Source: Duganella alba
GTDB lineage: Bacteria; Pseudomonadota; Gammaproteobacteria; Burkholderiales; Burkholderiaceae_D
Reading direction: 5' to 3'
Assembly (NCBI RefSeq): GCF_009674495.1
Contig: NZ_WKJN01000008.1
Location: 124,001-188,000 of the forward strand
DNA length: 64,000 bases
Shown: in pieces, positions 24,071 through 32,703 of the stretch
How positions within the stretch are numbered: position 1 is the first letter of the stretch
Layout: each line of letters begins with the position of its first letter
Translations under genes and position numbers: made by a program
The notes under the pieces: generated by a model
What the model saw: only the letters and a program-made list of their open reading frames with translations
What the model was told of the DNA's origin: nothing
Database searches by the model: none

Positions 24071-26097
24071 GGCGTTTCCTTTGCTGGTTGGTGAAGTGTG
24101 GCTTGTTTGCGCGCGATGATCTCGGCGTCGCATTTCGGGCAGAACTCGTGGCTGCCGTTCAGGTAGCCGTGCGTCGGACAGATCGAGAACGTCGGCGTGA
24201 CGGTGATGTAGGGCAGGCCGAAGCGGCCCAGCGCGCGGCGTACCAGGGTGCGGCAGGCGGCGGCGCTGGACAGCGCCTCGGTCAGGTACAGGTGCAGCAC
24301 GGTGCCGCCGGTGTACTTGCGTTGCAGCGCGTCCTGCTGTTCCAGCGCCTCGAACGGATCTTCGGTGAAGCCGACCGGCAGCTGCGAGGAGTTGGTGTAG
24401 TAGGGTTGTTGCGGCGTGCCCGCCTGCAGGATGTTCGGATAGCGCTTCAGGTCTTCCTTGGCGAAGCGGTAGGTCGTGCCTTCGGCCGGCGTGGCTTCCA
24501 GGTTGTACATATGGCCGGTCGCCTCCTGGAATTCCACCATGCGCGCGCGCACGTGGTCCAGCAGGCGCAGCGCGAAGGCGCGGCCCCATGGCGTGGTGAT
24601 GTCATGCTGGCCGGTCGGATCGAAGTTGCGTATCATCTCATTGACGCCATTGATGCCCAGCGTGGAGAAGTGGTTGCGCAGCGTGCCGAGATAGCGTTTG
24701 GTGTACGGGAACAGGCCGTTGTCCATGTGGCGCTGGATGACCTTCCGCTTGATCTCCAGGCTGTCGCGGCCGAGTTCCAGCAACTGGTCCAGCGCCGCCA
24801 GCAGGCCCGCTTCGTCGTTGCGATGCAGGTAGCCGAGGCGCGCGCAGTTGATGGTGACCACGCCCAGCGAACCGGTTTGCTCGGCCGAGCCAAACAGGCC
24901 GTTGCCGCGCTTGAGCAGCTCGCGCAGGTCCAGTTGCAGGCGGCAGCACATGGAGCGGATCATGTTCGGCTTCAGTTCCGAATTGATGAAGTTCTGGAAG
25001 TAGGGCAGGCCGTAGCGGGCCGTCATCTCGAACAGCAGTTCGGCGTTCGGGCTTTCCCACGCAAAGTCCTCGGTGATGTTGTAGGTCGGGATAGGAAAGG
25101 TGAAGGCGCGGCCCTTGGCGTCGCCGGTCATCATGATCTCGATGTAGGCACGGTTGATCATGTCCATCTCTTCCTGCAGCTCGCCGTAGGCGAACGGCAT
25201 TTCCTCGCCGGCGATGTAGGGAATCTGCTCGCGCAGGTCTTCCGGGCAGACCCAGTCGAAGGTCAGGTTGGTGAACGGCGTTTGCGTGCCCCAGCGTGAT
25301 GGTACGTTGAGGTTGTAGATCAGCTCCTGCATGTACTGCTTCACTTCGTCGTAGCGCAGTTTGTCCTTGCGCACGAAGGGCGCCATATAGGTATCGAAGG
25401 AGCTGAAGGCCTGGGCGCCGGCCCACTCGTTTTGCAGCGTGCCGAGGAAGTTGACGATCTGCCCGATGGCGCTCGACATGTGGCGCGGCGGGCTGGATTC
25501 CACCTTGCCCGGCACGCCGTTCAAGCCTTCATTGAGCAGCGTGCGCAGCGACCAGCCGGCGCAGTAGCCGGCCAGCATGTCCAGGTCGTGGATGTGGATC
25601 GCCGCTTCGCGGTGCGCACGACCGATCTCCGGCGGATAGACGTGATTGAGCCAGTAGTTGGCGATGACCTTGCCGGAGACGTTGAGTATCAGGCCGCCCA
25701 GCGAGTAGCCCTGGTTGGCGTTGGCGTTGACGCGCCAGTCCTGGCGGTCCAGGTATTCGTTGATCGAGGAGGCGACATCGACCAGCGAATGCCGGTCCTG
25801 GCGCAGCGTGGCGTGCTGCTCGCGGTAGACCACGTAGCAGCGCAGCGTCTTGCGGTGGCCGGCGTCGTAGAGAACGCGTTCGACGGTGTCCTGCACCAGT
25901 TCGACGGTGAGCTTTTCGTCGGCTGGAAGCGACGACAGGTGCAGCAGCACGCCTTCGGTCAGTTGCAGCGTCTTGTCGGTATCGAATTCACCGCTGGCGC
26001 GGCCGGCGCGCAGCACGGCGCTTTCGATCTTGACCAGGTTGAAGGTCTGCTCGCTGCCGTCGCGTTTGGTGATCGTGGTGTGAAACAGTGCTTCCAT
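24058..26097 (-). CDS. nrdD: Anaerobic ribonucleoside-triphosphate reductase, large chain without glycyl-radical end
   Basis: A 679-residue class III reductase that makes dNTPs without oxygen. The N-terminal ATP-cone (TKRDGSEQTFNLVKIESAVLRA) is followed by the barrel with active-site cysteines in SMCCRLQLDLREL and TINCARLGYL. Zinc-type cysteines occur at about 640, 653 and 656 (ICPTHGY, FCPKCD). The chain then stops and lacks the RVxGY radical loop, which sits on the next gene. A GGGGCGAG site precedes the chosen ATG; a longer frame runs through the NrdR boxes. It overlaps its downstream partner by 13 bases. Confidence 0.92.
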   Translation of the reverse strand: MEALFHTTITKRDGSEQTFNLVKIESAVLRAGRASGEFDTDKTLQLTEGVLLHLSSLPADEKLTVELVQDTVERVLYDAGHRKTLRCYVVYREQHATLRQDRHSLVDVASSINEYLDRQDWRVNANANQGYSLGGLILNVSGKVIANYWLNHVYPPEIGRAHREAAIHIHDLDMLAGYCAGWSLRTLLNEGLNGVPGKVESSPPRHMSSAIGQIVNFLGTLQNEWAGAQAFSSFDTYMAPFVRKDKLRYDEVKQYMQELIYNLNVPSRWGTQTPFTNLTFDWVCPEDLREQIPYIAGEEMPFAYGELQEEMDMINRAYIEIMMTGDAKGRAFTFPIPTYNITEDFAWESPNAELLFEMTARYGLPYFQNFINSELKPNMIRSMCCRLQLDLRELLKRGNGLFGSAEQTGSLGVVTINCARLGYLHRNDEAGLLAALDQLLELGRDSLEIKRKVIQRHMDNGLFPYTKRYLGTLRNHFSTLGINGVNEMIRNFDPTGQHDITTPWGRAFALRLLDHVRARMVEFQEATGHMYNLEATPAEGTTYRFAKEDLKRYPNILQAGTPQQPYYTNSSQLPVGFTEDPFEALEQQDALQRKYTGGTVLHLYLTEALSSAAACRTLVRRALGRFGLPYITVTPTFSICPTHGYLNGSHEFCPKCDAEIIARKQATLHQPAKETPCKA

Positions 26098-26131
26098 GCT
26101 CGCCCCATATCTAGTTGATTTGATTGTTTGT

Positions 26132-26178
26132 CCACTATATATGGTGTTTTTGACGAGGGTTGCCACTATCTGTAGATT
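26132..26178 (-). promoter_or_regulatory. Pair of NrdR boxes upstream of nrdD
   Basis: CCACTATATATGGTGT (26132-26147) matches the ACACTATATATAGTGT palindrome at 14 of 16 positions. A weaker second copy (26163-26178) matches at 11 of 16. Their starts are 31 bases apart, the three-turn spacing known for NrdR pairs. The first overlaps a TATATA -10-like element, as expected for repression by NrdR. Confidence 0.65.
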
Positions 26179-26180
26179 TC

Positions 26181-26194
26181 TTGATCTGGCTTAT
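26181..26194 (-). promoter_or_regulatory. FNR/Dnr-like site (asymmetric) upstream of nrdD
   Basis: TTGAT-CTGG-CTTAT keeps one perfect FNR half-site. It lies just upstream of the NrdR boxes, at the stop codon of the sco gene, and about 60 bases from a possible nrdD transcription start. The same asymmetric form recurs at two other anaerobic promoters. Confidence 0.45.
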
Positions 26195-26763
26195 CTTTTT
26201 AATGCCTGACGGATCCGCTTGATGAAAGCAGGATCAGGTTCGACGTCGAGGCGGGTGCTGTCGGCTTGCATCGCGCCTGCGGCGTCGAGCAGGGCGATGC
26301 GCGTGGTGTGGTTGATTTCGCCGTCGTCCAGCGCGCGGAAGCGGATGTTCAGGGTGGACGCCAGCATGCGGGTGTCGCTGTCGTCGTGGGCCACGGCCAG
26401 ACGGTATTGCATGGGATCGAGGTGCTGCATTTGCGCCATCATCGCCAGTGATTGCGGCGTATCGCGCTTGGGATCGAGGCTGATCAGCAGGATGCGCAGG
26501 CGCTTGCCATCGGGCCCCAGCGCGGCGACGGTGCGCTTCAGCGTTTCGATGACCACCGGGCAGGCGGAGTGGCAGTCGCCGTAGAACATGGTGACCAGCA
26601 GCGGCGCGCCAGACATGTCGTGCAGCGTGAAGCGCTGGCCGGCGGCGTCGGTCATCGGCGTGGTGAGCTGGTAAATGGAGTTGGTAGGGATGACCGGCGC
26701 CGCTGCCGCTGGCGCGCTCCATGCGAAGAGGGCGGCGATGCATACTATGGCGAAGGATTTCAT
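26191..26763 (-). CDS. SCO1/SenC/PrrC-family copper/thiol protein
   Basis: A 190-residue exported thioredoxin-fold protein with a signal peptide ending near AAAA-PV (residue 22). The SCO metal ligands are present: Cys64 and Cys68 in GDCHSACP, and His152 in INHTTRIALLD. SCO proteins deliver copper to, or reduce, CuA sites. As the last gene of norB-nirK-nirV-sco it probably helps mature the copper nitrite reductase (inference). The start overlaps the nirV stop by four bases. Confidence 0.88.
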   Translation of the reverse strand: MKSFAIVCIAALFAWSAPAAAAPVIPTNSIYQLTTPMTDAAGQRFTLHDMSGAPLLVTMFYGDCHSACPVVIETLKRTVAALGPDGKRLRILLISLDPKRDTPQSLAMMAQMQHLDPMQYRLAVAHDDSDTRMLASTLNIRFRALDDGEINHTTRIALLDAAGAMQADSTRLDVEPDPAFIKRIRQALKR

Positions 26764-27587
26764 GGCGAGACTCCTTGATTGTTAGGGGCGGGATCCCGCG
26801 CGCAGCGGAATCCCAGGTTGGCGCCGTCCTGCCGCGCCTCCATGGCGGAGAGCAGGGCCAGGCGCATGAGAATGGCGTAGTTGCGGCGGTCGGCCAGCGA
26901 CACGGCCGCACCGCCGCAGTAATCGAGCTGTTTCTGATCGCCGCTGGCGCGGCTGTCGGCATTGACGAACAAGCCGCTGTAGTCCTCCACCCATTCCCAC
27001 ACCAGGCCATGCAGGTCGTGGATGCCGTAGTAGTTGGCCGGCGTGGCGGCCACGCGACCGGGTGGCGCTTTGCCGGCATCGGCGTACCAGCGCAGGATGT
27101 CGGAGAGCCAGACGTCGTCGTCTCGGGCGTCGGCGCGGGTGGCGTCGGCTGCGGCGGCGAACTCCCATTCGTACCAGCGTGGCAGGCGCGCATTTTCGGA
27201 CGCGCAGTAGGCCTGGGCGGCGTACCAGCTGACATGGACAACGGGAGCGTCGCCCGCAACGCTGCCGTTGCCGGCAAGGTAGGTGGGTGTCGCGAACAGC
27301 GCCGTCACCTGCCCGCGGCGCCAGGATGGCGACGCTTGCAGGAAGACGGCGAATTCGCGGTTGGTCACCAGCCGGCTGCGCAGCAGGAAAGGTGCAACCT
27401 TTGCCTTCGCCGTCACGCCATCTGCCGGCAGCACGCTGCGCAGCGAACCACCGGCGATCGGCCGATATTCCGCTACGCCGGTGCTGGCGCGGCAGATATC
27501 GTCACCGGCTTCAGGCAACGGATCGTTGGCCGCATCGGCGGTGGCGCCGCAAGCGATGGCCAGGGCCAGCGCGAGCTGTGCTTTCAT
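26760..27587 (-). CDS. nirV: NirV-type formylglycine-generating-enzyme-like protein
   Basis: A 275-residue secreted SUMF1/FGE-family protein. After a signal peptide (about residue 19) come the family motifs LRSRLVTNREFAVFL, PVVHVSWYAAQAYC, RLPRWYEWEFAA, NYYGIHDLHGLVWEWVEDY and ANLGFRCAR. NirV is found beside nirK in many denitrifiers, and its exact role in nitrite reductase maturation is not settled. The usual catalytic cysteine pair of true sulfatase-modifying enzymes is not evident. It overlaps nirK and sco by four bases each. Confidence 0.85.
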   Translation of the reverse strand: MKAQLALALAIACGATADAANDPLPEAGDDICRASTGVAEYRPIAGGSLRSVLPADGVTAKAKVAPFLLRSRLVTNREFAVFLQASPSWRRGQVTALFATPTYLAGNGSVAGDAPVVHVSWYAAQAYCASENARLPRWYEWEFAAAADATRADARDDDVWLSDILRWYADAGKAPPGRVAATPANYYGIHDLHGLVWEWVEDYSGLFVNADSRASGDQKQLDYCGGAAVSLADRRNYAILMRLALLSAMEARQDGANLGFRCARDPAPNNQGVSP

Positions 27588-28981
27588 GGCTGGCGCGACT
27601 TGCGCATGTCGCGGACCTGCGCCGGTGTGACGACCGGCTTGCCCTGGTTAAGGTCCACGCTGACGTAGTTGATCACGGCGGCGATGTCGTCGTCGCTGAG
27701 ATCCTGCGGCGGCATTACGCCGTTGTAGTGCGCGCCGTTGACGACAATCTCGCCGTTGCGGCCATTGAGCACGATGTGCGCCATCTCATAGGGCCGTTCC
27801 TTGAAGAAGTCGGAATTGGCCAGGGGAGGGAAAACGCCCGCAACACCTTCGCCCTTGGGCTGATGGCAGGTGATGCAGCTGCCGTCGTATACCGCCTTGC
27901 CGCGTGCGAACTGACTCTTGTCCGGCGTCGGTGCCGCCGGCTTTGGCGTCGGCGCGGCGGCGGTCTTGGCGGCCAGCGGCTTTTTCATGCCCTTGCCGTA
28001 GATGTCCAGCTGCTCAGGACCGCTCACCGTCAGCAGGCCGATCGCGCCCTTGTTGAAAGCCCGTGTCAGCGAGTGGTCCACCAGCGTCAGATTGCCCGGC
28101 ACGCGCGGCGTGAACTCGACGATGGTCGAGCCGCCGGCCGGCACCATGGTGGTTTGAACCTGCTCCTGGTAATGTTTGCCGCCCTCGGTGTAAACCTTGT
28201 CGAAAATCGCACCGATAATGTGGAAACTGGACGTGATATTCGGCCCGCCGACGCCGAAGAACATGCGCACCTTCTCGTTGGTGTTGGCGGTTAGCGCATT
28301 GGCGCCGGTCAGCGCGCCGTCGGCGCCGTTGAAGATCACATAGGTCGGCTTCTCGTCTATGGCTTTCTGCTGGTCGAAAGCCTGCGGCCCTGGCGCGCGG
28401 TACGTGCCGCTGGTGTAGAAATCGCCCTGCATCACATAGTATTCCTTGTCGACCTTGGACATGCCTTCTTTCGGTTCGACCAGGATCATGCCGTACATGC
28501 CATTCGCCACATGCATGCCCACCGGCGCGGTGGCGCAGTGATACACATACAAGCCAGGATTGAGCGCCTTGAAGGTGAAGCTGGCCTCGTTGCCCGGCGC
28601 GATCAGCGTCTGCGCCGCGCCGCCGCCAGGACCGGTCACCGCATGCAGGTCGATATTGTGCGGCAGCCTGTTGTCCGGCAGGTTTTGCAGGTGCAGTTCG
28701 ACGGTGTCGCCTTCGCGCACCCGTATCATCTTGCCCGGCACGGTGCCGCCGAAGGTCCAGAAGGTGTACAGCGTGCCCGGCGCGATTTCGCGTTGGACTT
28801 CCTCCACCGTCAGGTCGACCACCACGTGGGCGGGAGTCTTGCGCGTGATCTGCGGCGGCAGTTGCGGCGGCGCCAGCAGCTGCTGATGGATGACGGGCAG
28901 TGCGGGTTCGGCGAAACTTTGGGATACGACCAGCAGCGCCGAAACGACGGCTGCGGCGGCAAGCTTGAGTGGCGTTTTCAT
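27584..28981 (-). CDS. nirK: Copper nitrite reductase with fused C-terminal cytochrome c domain
   Basis: Reduces nitrite to NO in the periplasm. The 465-residue precursor has a signal peptide (to about Ala24), two cupredoxin domains and a heme domain. Type 1 Cu ligands are His108, Cys149, His157 and Met162. Type 2 Cu ligands are His113, His148 and His303. Catalytic residues are Asp111 and His254. An Ala/Pro/Lys linker (about 335-358) joins a class I cytochrome c with Cys369, Cys372, His373 and a C-terminal Met in NGVMPPQ. Such three-domain NirK proteins occur in Ralstonia pickettii. It overlaps norB by four bases upstream and nirV downstream. Confidence 0.95.
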   Translation of the reverse strand: MKTPLKLAAAAVVSALLVVSQSFAEPALPVIHQQLLAPPQLPPQITRKTPAHVVVDLTVEEVQREIAPGTLYTFWTFGGTVPGKMIRVREGDTVELHLQNLPDNRLPHNIDLHAVTGPGGGAAQTLIAPGNEASFTFKALNPGLYVYHCATAPVGMHVANGMYGMILVEPKEGMSKVDKEYYVMQGDFYTSGTYRAPGPQAFDQQKAIDEKPTYVIFNGADGALTGANALTANTNEKVRMFFGVGGPNITSSFHIIGAIFDKVYTEGGKHYQEQVQTTMVPAGGSTIVEFTPRVPGNLTLVDHSLTRAFNKGAIGLLTVSGPEQLDIYGKGMKKPLAAKTAAAPTPKPAAPTPDKSQFARGKAVYDGSCITCHQPKGEGVAGVFPPLANSDFFKERPYEMAHIVLNGRNGEIVVNGAHYNGVMPPQDLSDDDIAAVINYVSVDLNQGKPVVTPAQVRDMRKSRQP

Positions 28982-31254
28982 CCTTGTTCTCCTTCGGTTA
29001 AATAGGGACTTGTACTGCGCGCCTTGCGCCGGGCCAGTAGGCGCCACGCGAACAACGCCAGGAACAGCGTGCCGATGGCGAAGACCACGTCGCCCGGCAC
29101 GCGCATCCAGACCAGGGTTTCCATCAGCTTCGAGTGAATGACGTCCGGCGAGCGCGCAAACCACATGCCGGTGCTGATGCTGGCCCACGCCTGATAGATA
29201 CCGGCAGGGACCAGCGAGATGAACACCATCATCGCCAGGCCGATGTTCAGGCACCAGAACATCGGGCGCAGCAGGCTGTCCGACCATGCCAGGCGGTCGC
29301 TCAGGCCGCGAAGGCAGAACAGCAGCAGACCTATGCCCAGCATGCCGTACACGCCGAACAGCGCCGCGTGGCCGTGGGCCGCGGTCATGTTCAGGCCTTG
29401 CATGTAGTACAGCGCGATCGGTGTATTGATCGAGAAGCCCAGCAGGCCGGCGCCCACGGTATTCCAGAAACCGACGGCGATGAAGCACAGGATCGACCAG
29501 CGATAGCTCTGCACCCATGGCGCGGCCTTGGAACGTTGGTAGTTGCGCCAGGCTTCAATGCCGATCAGCGACAGCGGCACCACTTCCAGCGCCGAGAACA
29601 TGGCGCCGATGGCGATGACAAACGTCGGCGTGCCGGTGAAGTACAGATGGTGCAGCGTGCCCAGGATGCCGCCAAACAGGAACACGATCGTCTCCAGCAC
29701 GATGGCGTTGTTTGCGGTGGCGGCGCGGATCAGGCCCAGGCGGGTGAACAGCAGTGCGATCACGGCGGTGGCGAATACCTCGAAGAAGCCTTCCACCCAC
29801 AGATGCACCAGCCACCAGCGCCAGTACTCGATCATCGAGTAGTGGCTATGCTGGCCCCAGGTCAGCGAGGTCGCATAGAAGCCGCCGATGCACAGCGCGG
29901 ACAGGAACACCATGACGATCAGGCCACGGCTGTCCGAGGGTTTTTTCAGCGCAGGCCACAGCGCGCGGCCCAGCAGCGTGACCCAGAACAGCAGGCCGAC
30001 GAACAGCAGGATCTGCCAGATGCGGCCCATGCTGGTGAACTCCAGGCCCTGGTTGCCGAGCCAGAAGGCGAACGCCGTGCCTTTGTGCTGCACCGAGCCG
30101 AGCCAGCCCATGGCGGTCGAGCCGACCACGATGAACAGCAGCGCGTAGAACAGCAGATTCACGCCCAGTTTCTGGAAGCGCGGCTCGTGGCCGGAGATGG
30201 CCGGCGCGATATACAGGCCGGTGGCCAGCCAGGCGGTGGCGATCCACAGAACGGCGAACTGCGTATGGATGGTGCGGCTGACAACGAACGGCAGGATGTC
30301 CGCCAGCGGATAGCCGAAGAAGCTGTGGCCCTCCACCGCATAGTGCGCGGTGATGACGCCCATGCCGACCTGCGCCAGTATCAGTCCGATCACCACGAAG
30401 AAGTATTTTTTGGTCGCCAGCATGGATGACGTGGGCTTCAGGTTGAACAGCGGGTCCGCCTTGGGCGGCTCCGGATCGGCTTCCTCTTTTGCGGCCGCAT
30501 GGGCCATGACCATGGCGGCGATCGCGCCGATCATCAGGATCACGCTGGCGATGGACCAGATGCCGGCGCCGGTGCTCGGACGGTTGTCGATCAGCGGTTC
30601 ATGCGGCCAGTTGCTGGTGTAGCTCAGGTCAGTCGCGCCCGGACGGTCGGTGGCGGCGGCCCAGGACGACCAGAAGACGAAGGCCGGCAGTGCGCGCAGA
30701 TCGTCCGCATCGGTCACCGAATTGGCGTTCATCGCATATTGTTCGCGCAGATGATCGAGACTGCGGGCGTCGCCGAACAAATCGGTGTAGTGCTTCGCCA
30801 CGGCGCGCACGGCGACGGCGCGGTCGGCCGATAGCGTGATGGTGCCAGCGGCGGCGTCATAGCTGTTGCGGCGCATTTCCTCCTTGAGGCGGGCGTTGAG
30901 CGCGGCCTGGCTGGATTTGTTCAGGTCATCGAAGCTGGCGCCGAAATCGCGTTTGGCCCAGATCTGGCGCAGTTCCAGCGCCTCGCGGTGCAGCCAGTCG
31001 GCGGACCAGTCCGGCGCGACATAGCTGCCGTGGCCCCAGACGGTGCCGAGCTGCTGGCCGCCGGCCGAGAGCCAGGCCTGCTGGCCGCGATCGACCTGGC
31101 CTTCGCTGAACAGCACTTCGCCGTCGGCGCTGATGACTTGTTTGGGAATGGGTGGCGCCGTCAGGTAGATTTCCGCGCCCACCCAGGCCAGGACGGCGAA
31201 GGAGAGGGCGCAGATGATGGCGAGCCAGGTCCAGAGCTTGCGTGTAGCGTGCAT
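28978..31254 (-). CDS. norB: Quinol-dependent nitric oxide reductase (qNor)
   Basis: A 758-residue single-chain NO reductase that makes N2O with electrons from quinol. An N-terminal helix and a soluble NorC-like domain without heme c (about 35-230) precede the 12-helix NorB core. Heme and FeB histidines are in SRTIHTQFAVLWI, HLWVEGFFEVFATAV, LHHLYFTG and TAAHGHAALFG. The FeB-type Glu in WVEGFFEVF marks NOR rather than oxidase. It is the promoter-proximal gene of norB-nirK-nirV-sco, so NO made by NirK is removed by a co-expressed enzyme. Confidence 0.95.
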   Translation of the reverse strand: MHATRKLWTWLAIICALSFAVLAWVGAEIYLTAPPIPKQVISADGEVLFSEGQVDRGQQAWLSAGGQQLGTVWGHGSYVAPDWSADWLHREALELRQIWAKRDFGASFDDLNKSSQAALNARLKEEMRRNSYDAAAGTITLSADRAVAVRAVAKHYTDLFGDARSLDHLREQYAMNANSVTDADDLRALPAFVFWSSWAAATDRPGATDLSYTSNWPHEPLIDNRPSTGAGIWSIASVILMIGAIAAMVMAHAAAKEEADPEPPKADPLFNLKPTSSMLATKKYFFVVIGLILAQVGMGVITAHYAVEGHSFFGYPLADILPFVVSRTIHTQFAVLWIATAWLATGLYIAPAISGHEPRFQKLGVNLLFYALLFIVVGSTAMGWLGSVQHKGTAFAFWLGNQGLEFTSMGRIWQILLFVGLLFWVTLLGRALWPALKKPSDSRGLIVMVFLSALCIGGFYATSLTWGQHSHYSMIEYWRWWLVHLWVEGFFEVFATAVIALLFTRLGLIRAATANNAIVLETIVFLFGGILGTLHHLYFTGTPTFVIAIGAMFSALEVVPLSLIGIEAWRNYQRSKAAPWVQSYRWSILCFIAVGFWNTVGAGLLGFSINTPIALYYMQGLNMTAAHGHAALFGVYGMLGIGLLLFCLRGLSDRLAWSDSLLRPMFWCLNIGLAMMVFISLVPAGIYQAWASISTGMWFARSPDVIHSKLMETLVWMRVPGDVVFAIGTLFLALFAWRLLARRKARSTSPYLTEGEQG

Positions 31255-31280
31255 GGCATGGTTCCTTTTTTATTTGTGCT

Positions 31281-31293
31281 TGTCGGATCGACA
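31281..31293. promoter_or_regulatory. Short palindrome upstream of norB
   Basis: TGTCG-GAT-CGACA is a perfect 13-base palindrome 27 bases before the norB start. It contains GT-N7-AC, the loose core of NorR sites, but NorR normally uses three copies and no norR gene is in the window. It could be an operator or a 5'-UTR hairpin. Confidence 0.25.
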
Positions 31294-31345
31294 GCGCAAA
31301 TTCTAGGCGCGTGTTTTTGCCTTGCCTATTTGACCTGGGATTTTC

Positions 31346-31359
31346 TTGATGCAGGTTAT
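31346..31359. promoter_or_regulatory. FNR/Dnr-like site (asymmetric) between norB and narK1
   Basis: TTGAT-GCAG-GTTAT, preceded by GATTTTC as at the nnrS promoter. One half-site is perfect. It lies 92 bases from norB and 114 from narK1, and could serve either direction. Confidence 0.5.
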
Positions 31360-31371
31360 ATCAGGCCGCGT

Positions 31372-31389
31372 CTAGTCATTTCGGCCTAG
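31372..31389 (+). promoter_or_regulatory. CTAG palindrome upstream of narK1
   Basis: CTAGTC-ATTTCG-GCCTAG is an inverted repeat with a single asymmetry. The surrounding bases closely match the element before narG, where CTAGTC-ATTTAG-GACTAG is perfect. It ends 83 bases before the narK1 GTG. The binding factor is not known to me; NarL, encoded nearby, is one candidate. Confidence 0.5.
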
Positions 31390-31472
31390 GCGGGATATCC
31401 GTCATGCCGATTGGCGGCCGTTGCGCCCGCGCGTACCCTGATGTCATCCCTATGTGTATCAGGAGTGGCAAA

Positions 31473-32693
31473 GTGTCAAACAATAACAAGGCAGTTCAAG
31501 TGCTGGTGAGCAGTACGGTCTCGTTCACGATCTGCTTCGCGATCTGGATGATGTTTGCGGTGCTGGGCATCCCGATCAAGAAAATGCTCGGCCTGAACGA
31601 AACCGAATTCGGCCTGCTGGCCGCCATGCCGGTGTTGAGCGGATCGCTGGTGCGCGTGCCGCTGGGCATCTGGTGCGACAAATACGGCGGCCGCATCGTG
31701 TTCTTCCTGCTGATGCTGGCCACGGTGCCGGGCATCTACCTGATCGGCAAAGCCACCGCCTACTGGCAGTTCCTGGTGCTTGGCTTGTTCGTCGGCCTGG
31801 CGGGCGGCTCGTTCTCGGTCGGCACGCCGTATGTGGCGCGCTGGTTTTCGAAAGAGCGCCGCGGCTTGGCGATGGGCATTTTCGGCGCCGGCAACTCCGG
31901 TTCGGCGCTGACCAAGTTCGTGGCGCCGGCCATTATCGCGGCCTGGGGCTGGCAGGCGCTGCCCACCGTGTATGCGATCGCCATGCTGGTGACCGCGCTG
32001 CTGTTCTGGGTGTTCTCGGCCACCGATCCGTCGCACCAGAGTGGCGCCAGCGTGCCGTTCGCCGAACAAATGAAGGTGCTGAAGGACCGCCGCGTATGGC
32101 GCTACTGCCAGTACTACTCGGTGGTGTTCGGCGGTTATGTCGGCCTGGCGCTTTGGATGACCAAATACTACGTCGGTGAATACGGCTTCGACCTGGGCCT
32201 GGCCGCCTTGCTGGCCGCCTGCTTCTCGTTGCCGGGCGGCGTGCTGCGCGCGCTGGGCGGCTGGATCTCGGACCGCTACGGCGCCTACAAGGTCACGTGG
32301 TGGGTGATGTGGGTATGCTGGATATGTTTCTTCCTGCTGTCCTATCCACCGACCTCGATGACCATCCAGACCACGCGCGGCGACGTGCTGCTGAACCTGG
32401 CGTTGTCGCCATGGGTCTTCACTTCGATCCTGTTCGTGGTGGGGACCGCGATGGCGGTGGGTAAAGCCTCGGTCTTCAAATTCATCGCCGACGATTTCAA
32501 CGACAACATCGGCGCGGTCTCTGGCGTGGTGGGCCTGGCCGGCGGCCTGGGTGGCTTCATCCTGCCGATCATGTTCGGCGCCTTGCTGGACCTGACCGGC
32601 GTGCGCTCGAGCGCTTTCATGCTGCTGTATGGCGCGGTGTGCGTGTCGCTGGTGTGGATGCATTACTCGTTCCGCCCTCAATTGACTAAATAA
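31473..32693 (+). CDS. narK1: NarK1-type nitrate/proton symporter (MFS)
   Basis: A 406-residue 12-helix MFS transporter of the nitrate/nitrite porter family. The signature GAGNSGSALTKF in helix 5 and VVGLAGGLGGFILP in helix 11 correspond to the two nitrate signature motifs. The start is a GTG with AGGAG 7 bases upstream; reading frames beginning earlier run into the CTAG element. It is followed after 10 bases by a second, longer NarK. In two-NarK systems NarK1 usually imports nitrate with protons. Confidence 0.9.
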   Translation: MSNNNKAVQVLVSSTVSFTICFAIWMMFAVLGIPIKKMLGLNETEFGLLAAMPVLSGSLVRVPLGIWCDKYGGRIVFFLLMLATVPGIYLIGKATAYWQFLVLGLFVGLAGGSFSVGTPYVARWFSKERRGLAMGIFGAGNSGSALTKFVAPAIIAAWGWQALPTVYAIAMLVTALLFWVFSATDPSHQSGASVPFAEQMKVLKDRRVWRYCQYYSVVFGGYVGLALWMTKYYVGEYGFDLGLAALLAACFSLPGGVLRALGGWISDRYGAYKVTWWVMWVCWICFFLLSYPPTSMTIQTTRGDVLLNLALSPWVFTSILFVVGTAMAVGKASVFKFIADDFNDNIGAVSGVVGLAGGLGGFILPIMFGALLDLTGVRSSAFMLLYGAVCVSLVWMHYSFRPQLTK

Positions 32694-32703
32694 GGAGAAC
32701 CGT

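Noticed and set aside
26113..26126. TTGAT-TTGA-TTGTT as an FNR box before nrdD
   Set aside because: The right half does not match; it is part of an AT-rich leader. The site at 26181 fits better.
31281..31293. NorR operator before norB
   Set aside because: Only one GT-N7-AC palindrome is present where three are usual, and no norR gene is in view; kept only as a low-confidence palindrome.
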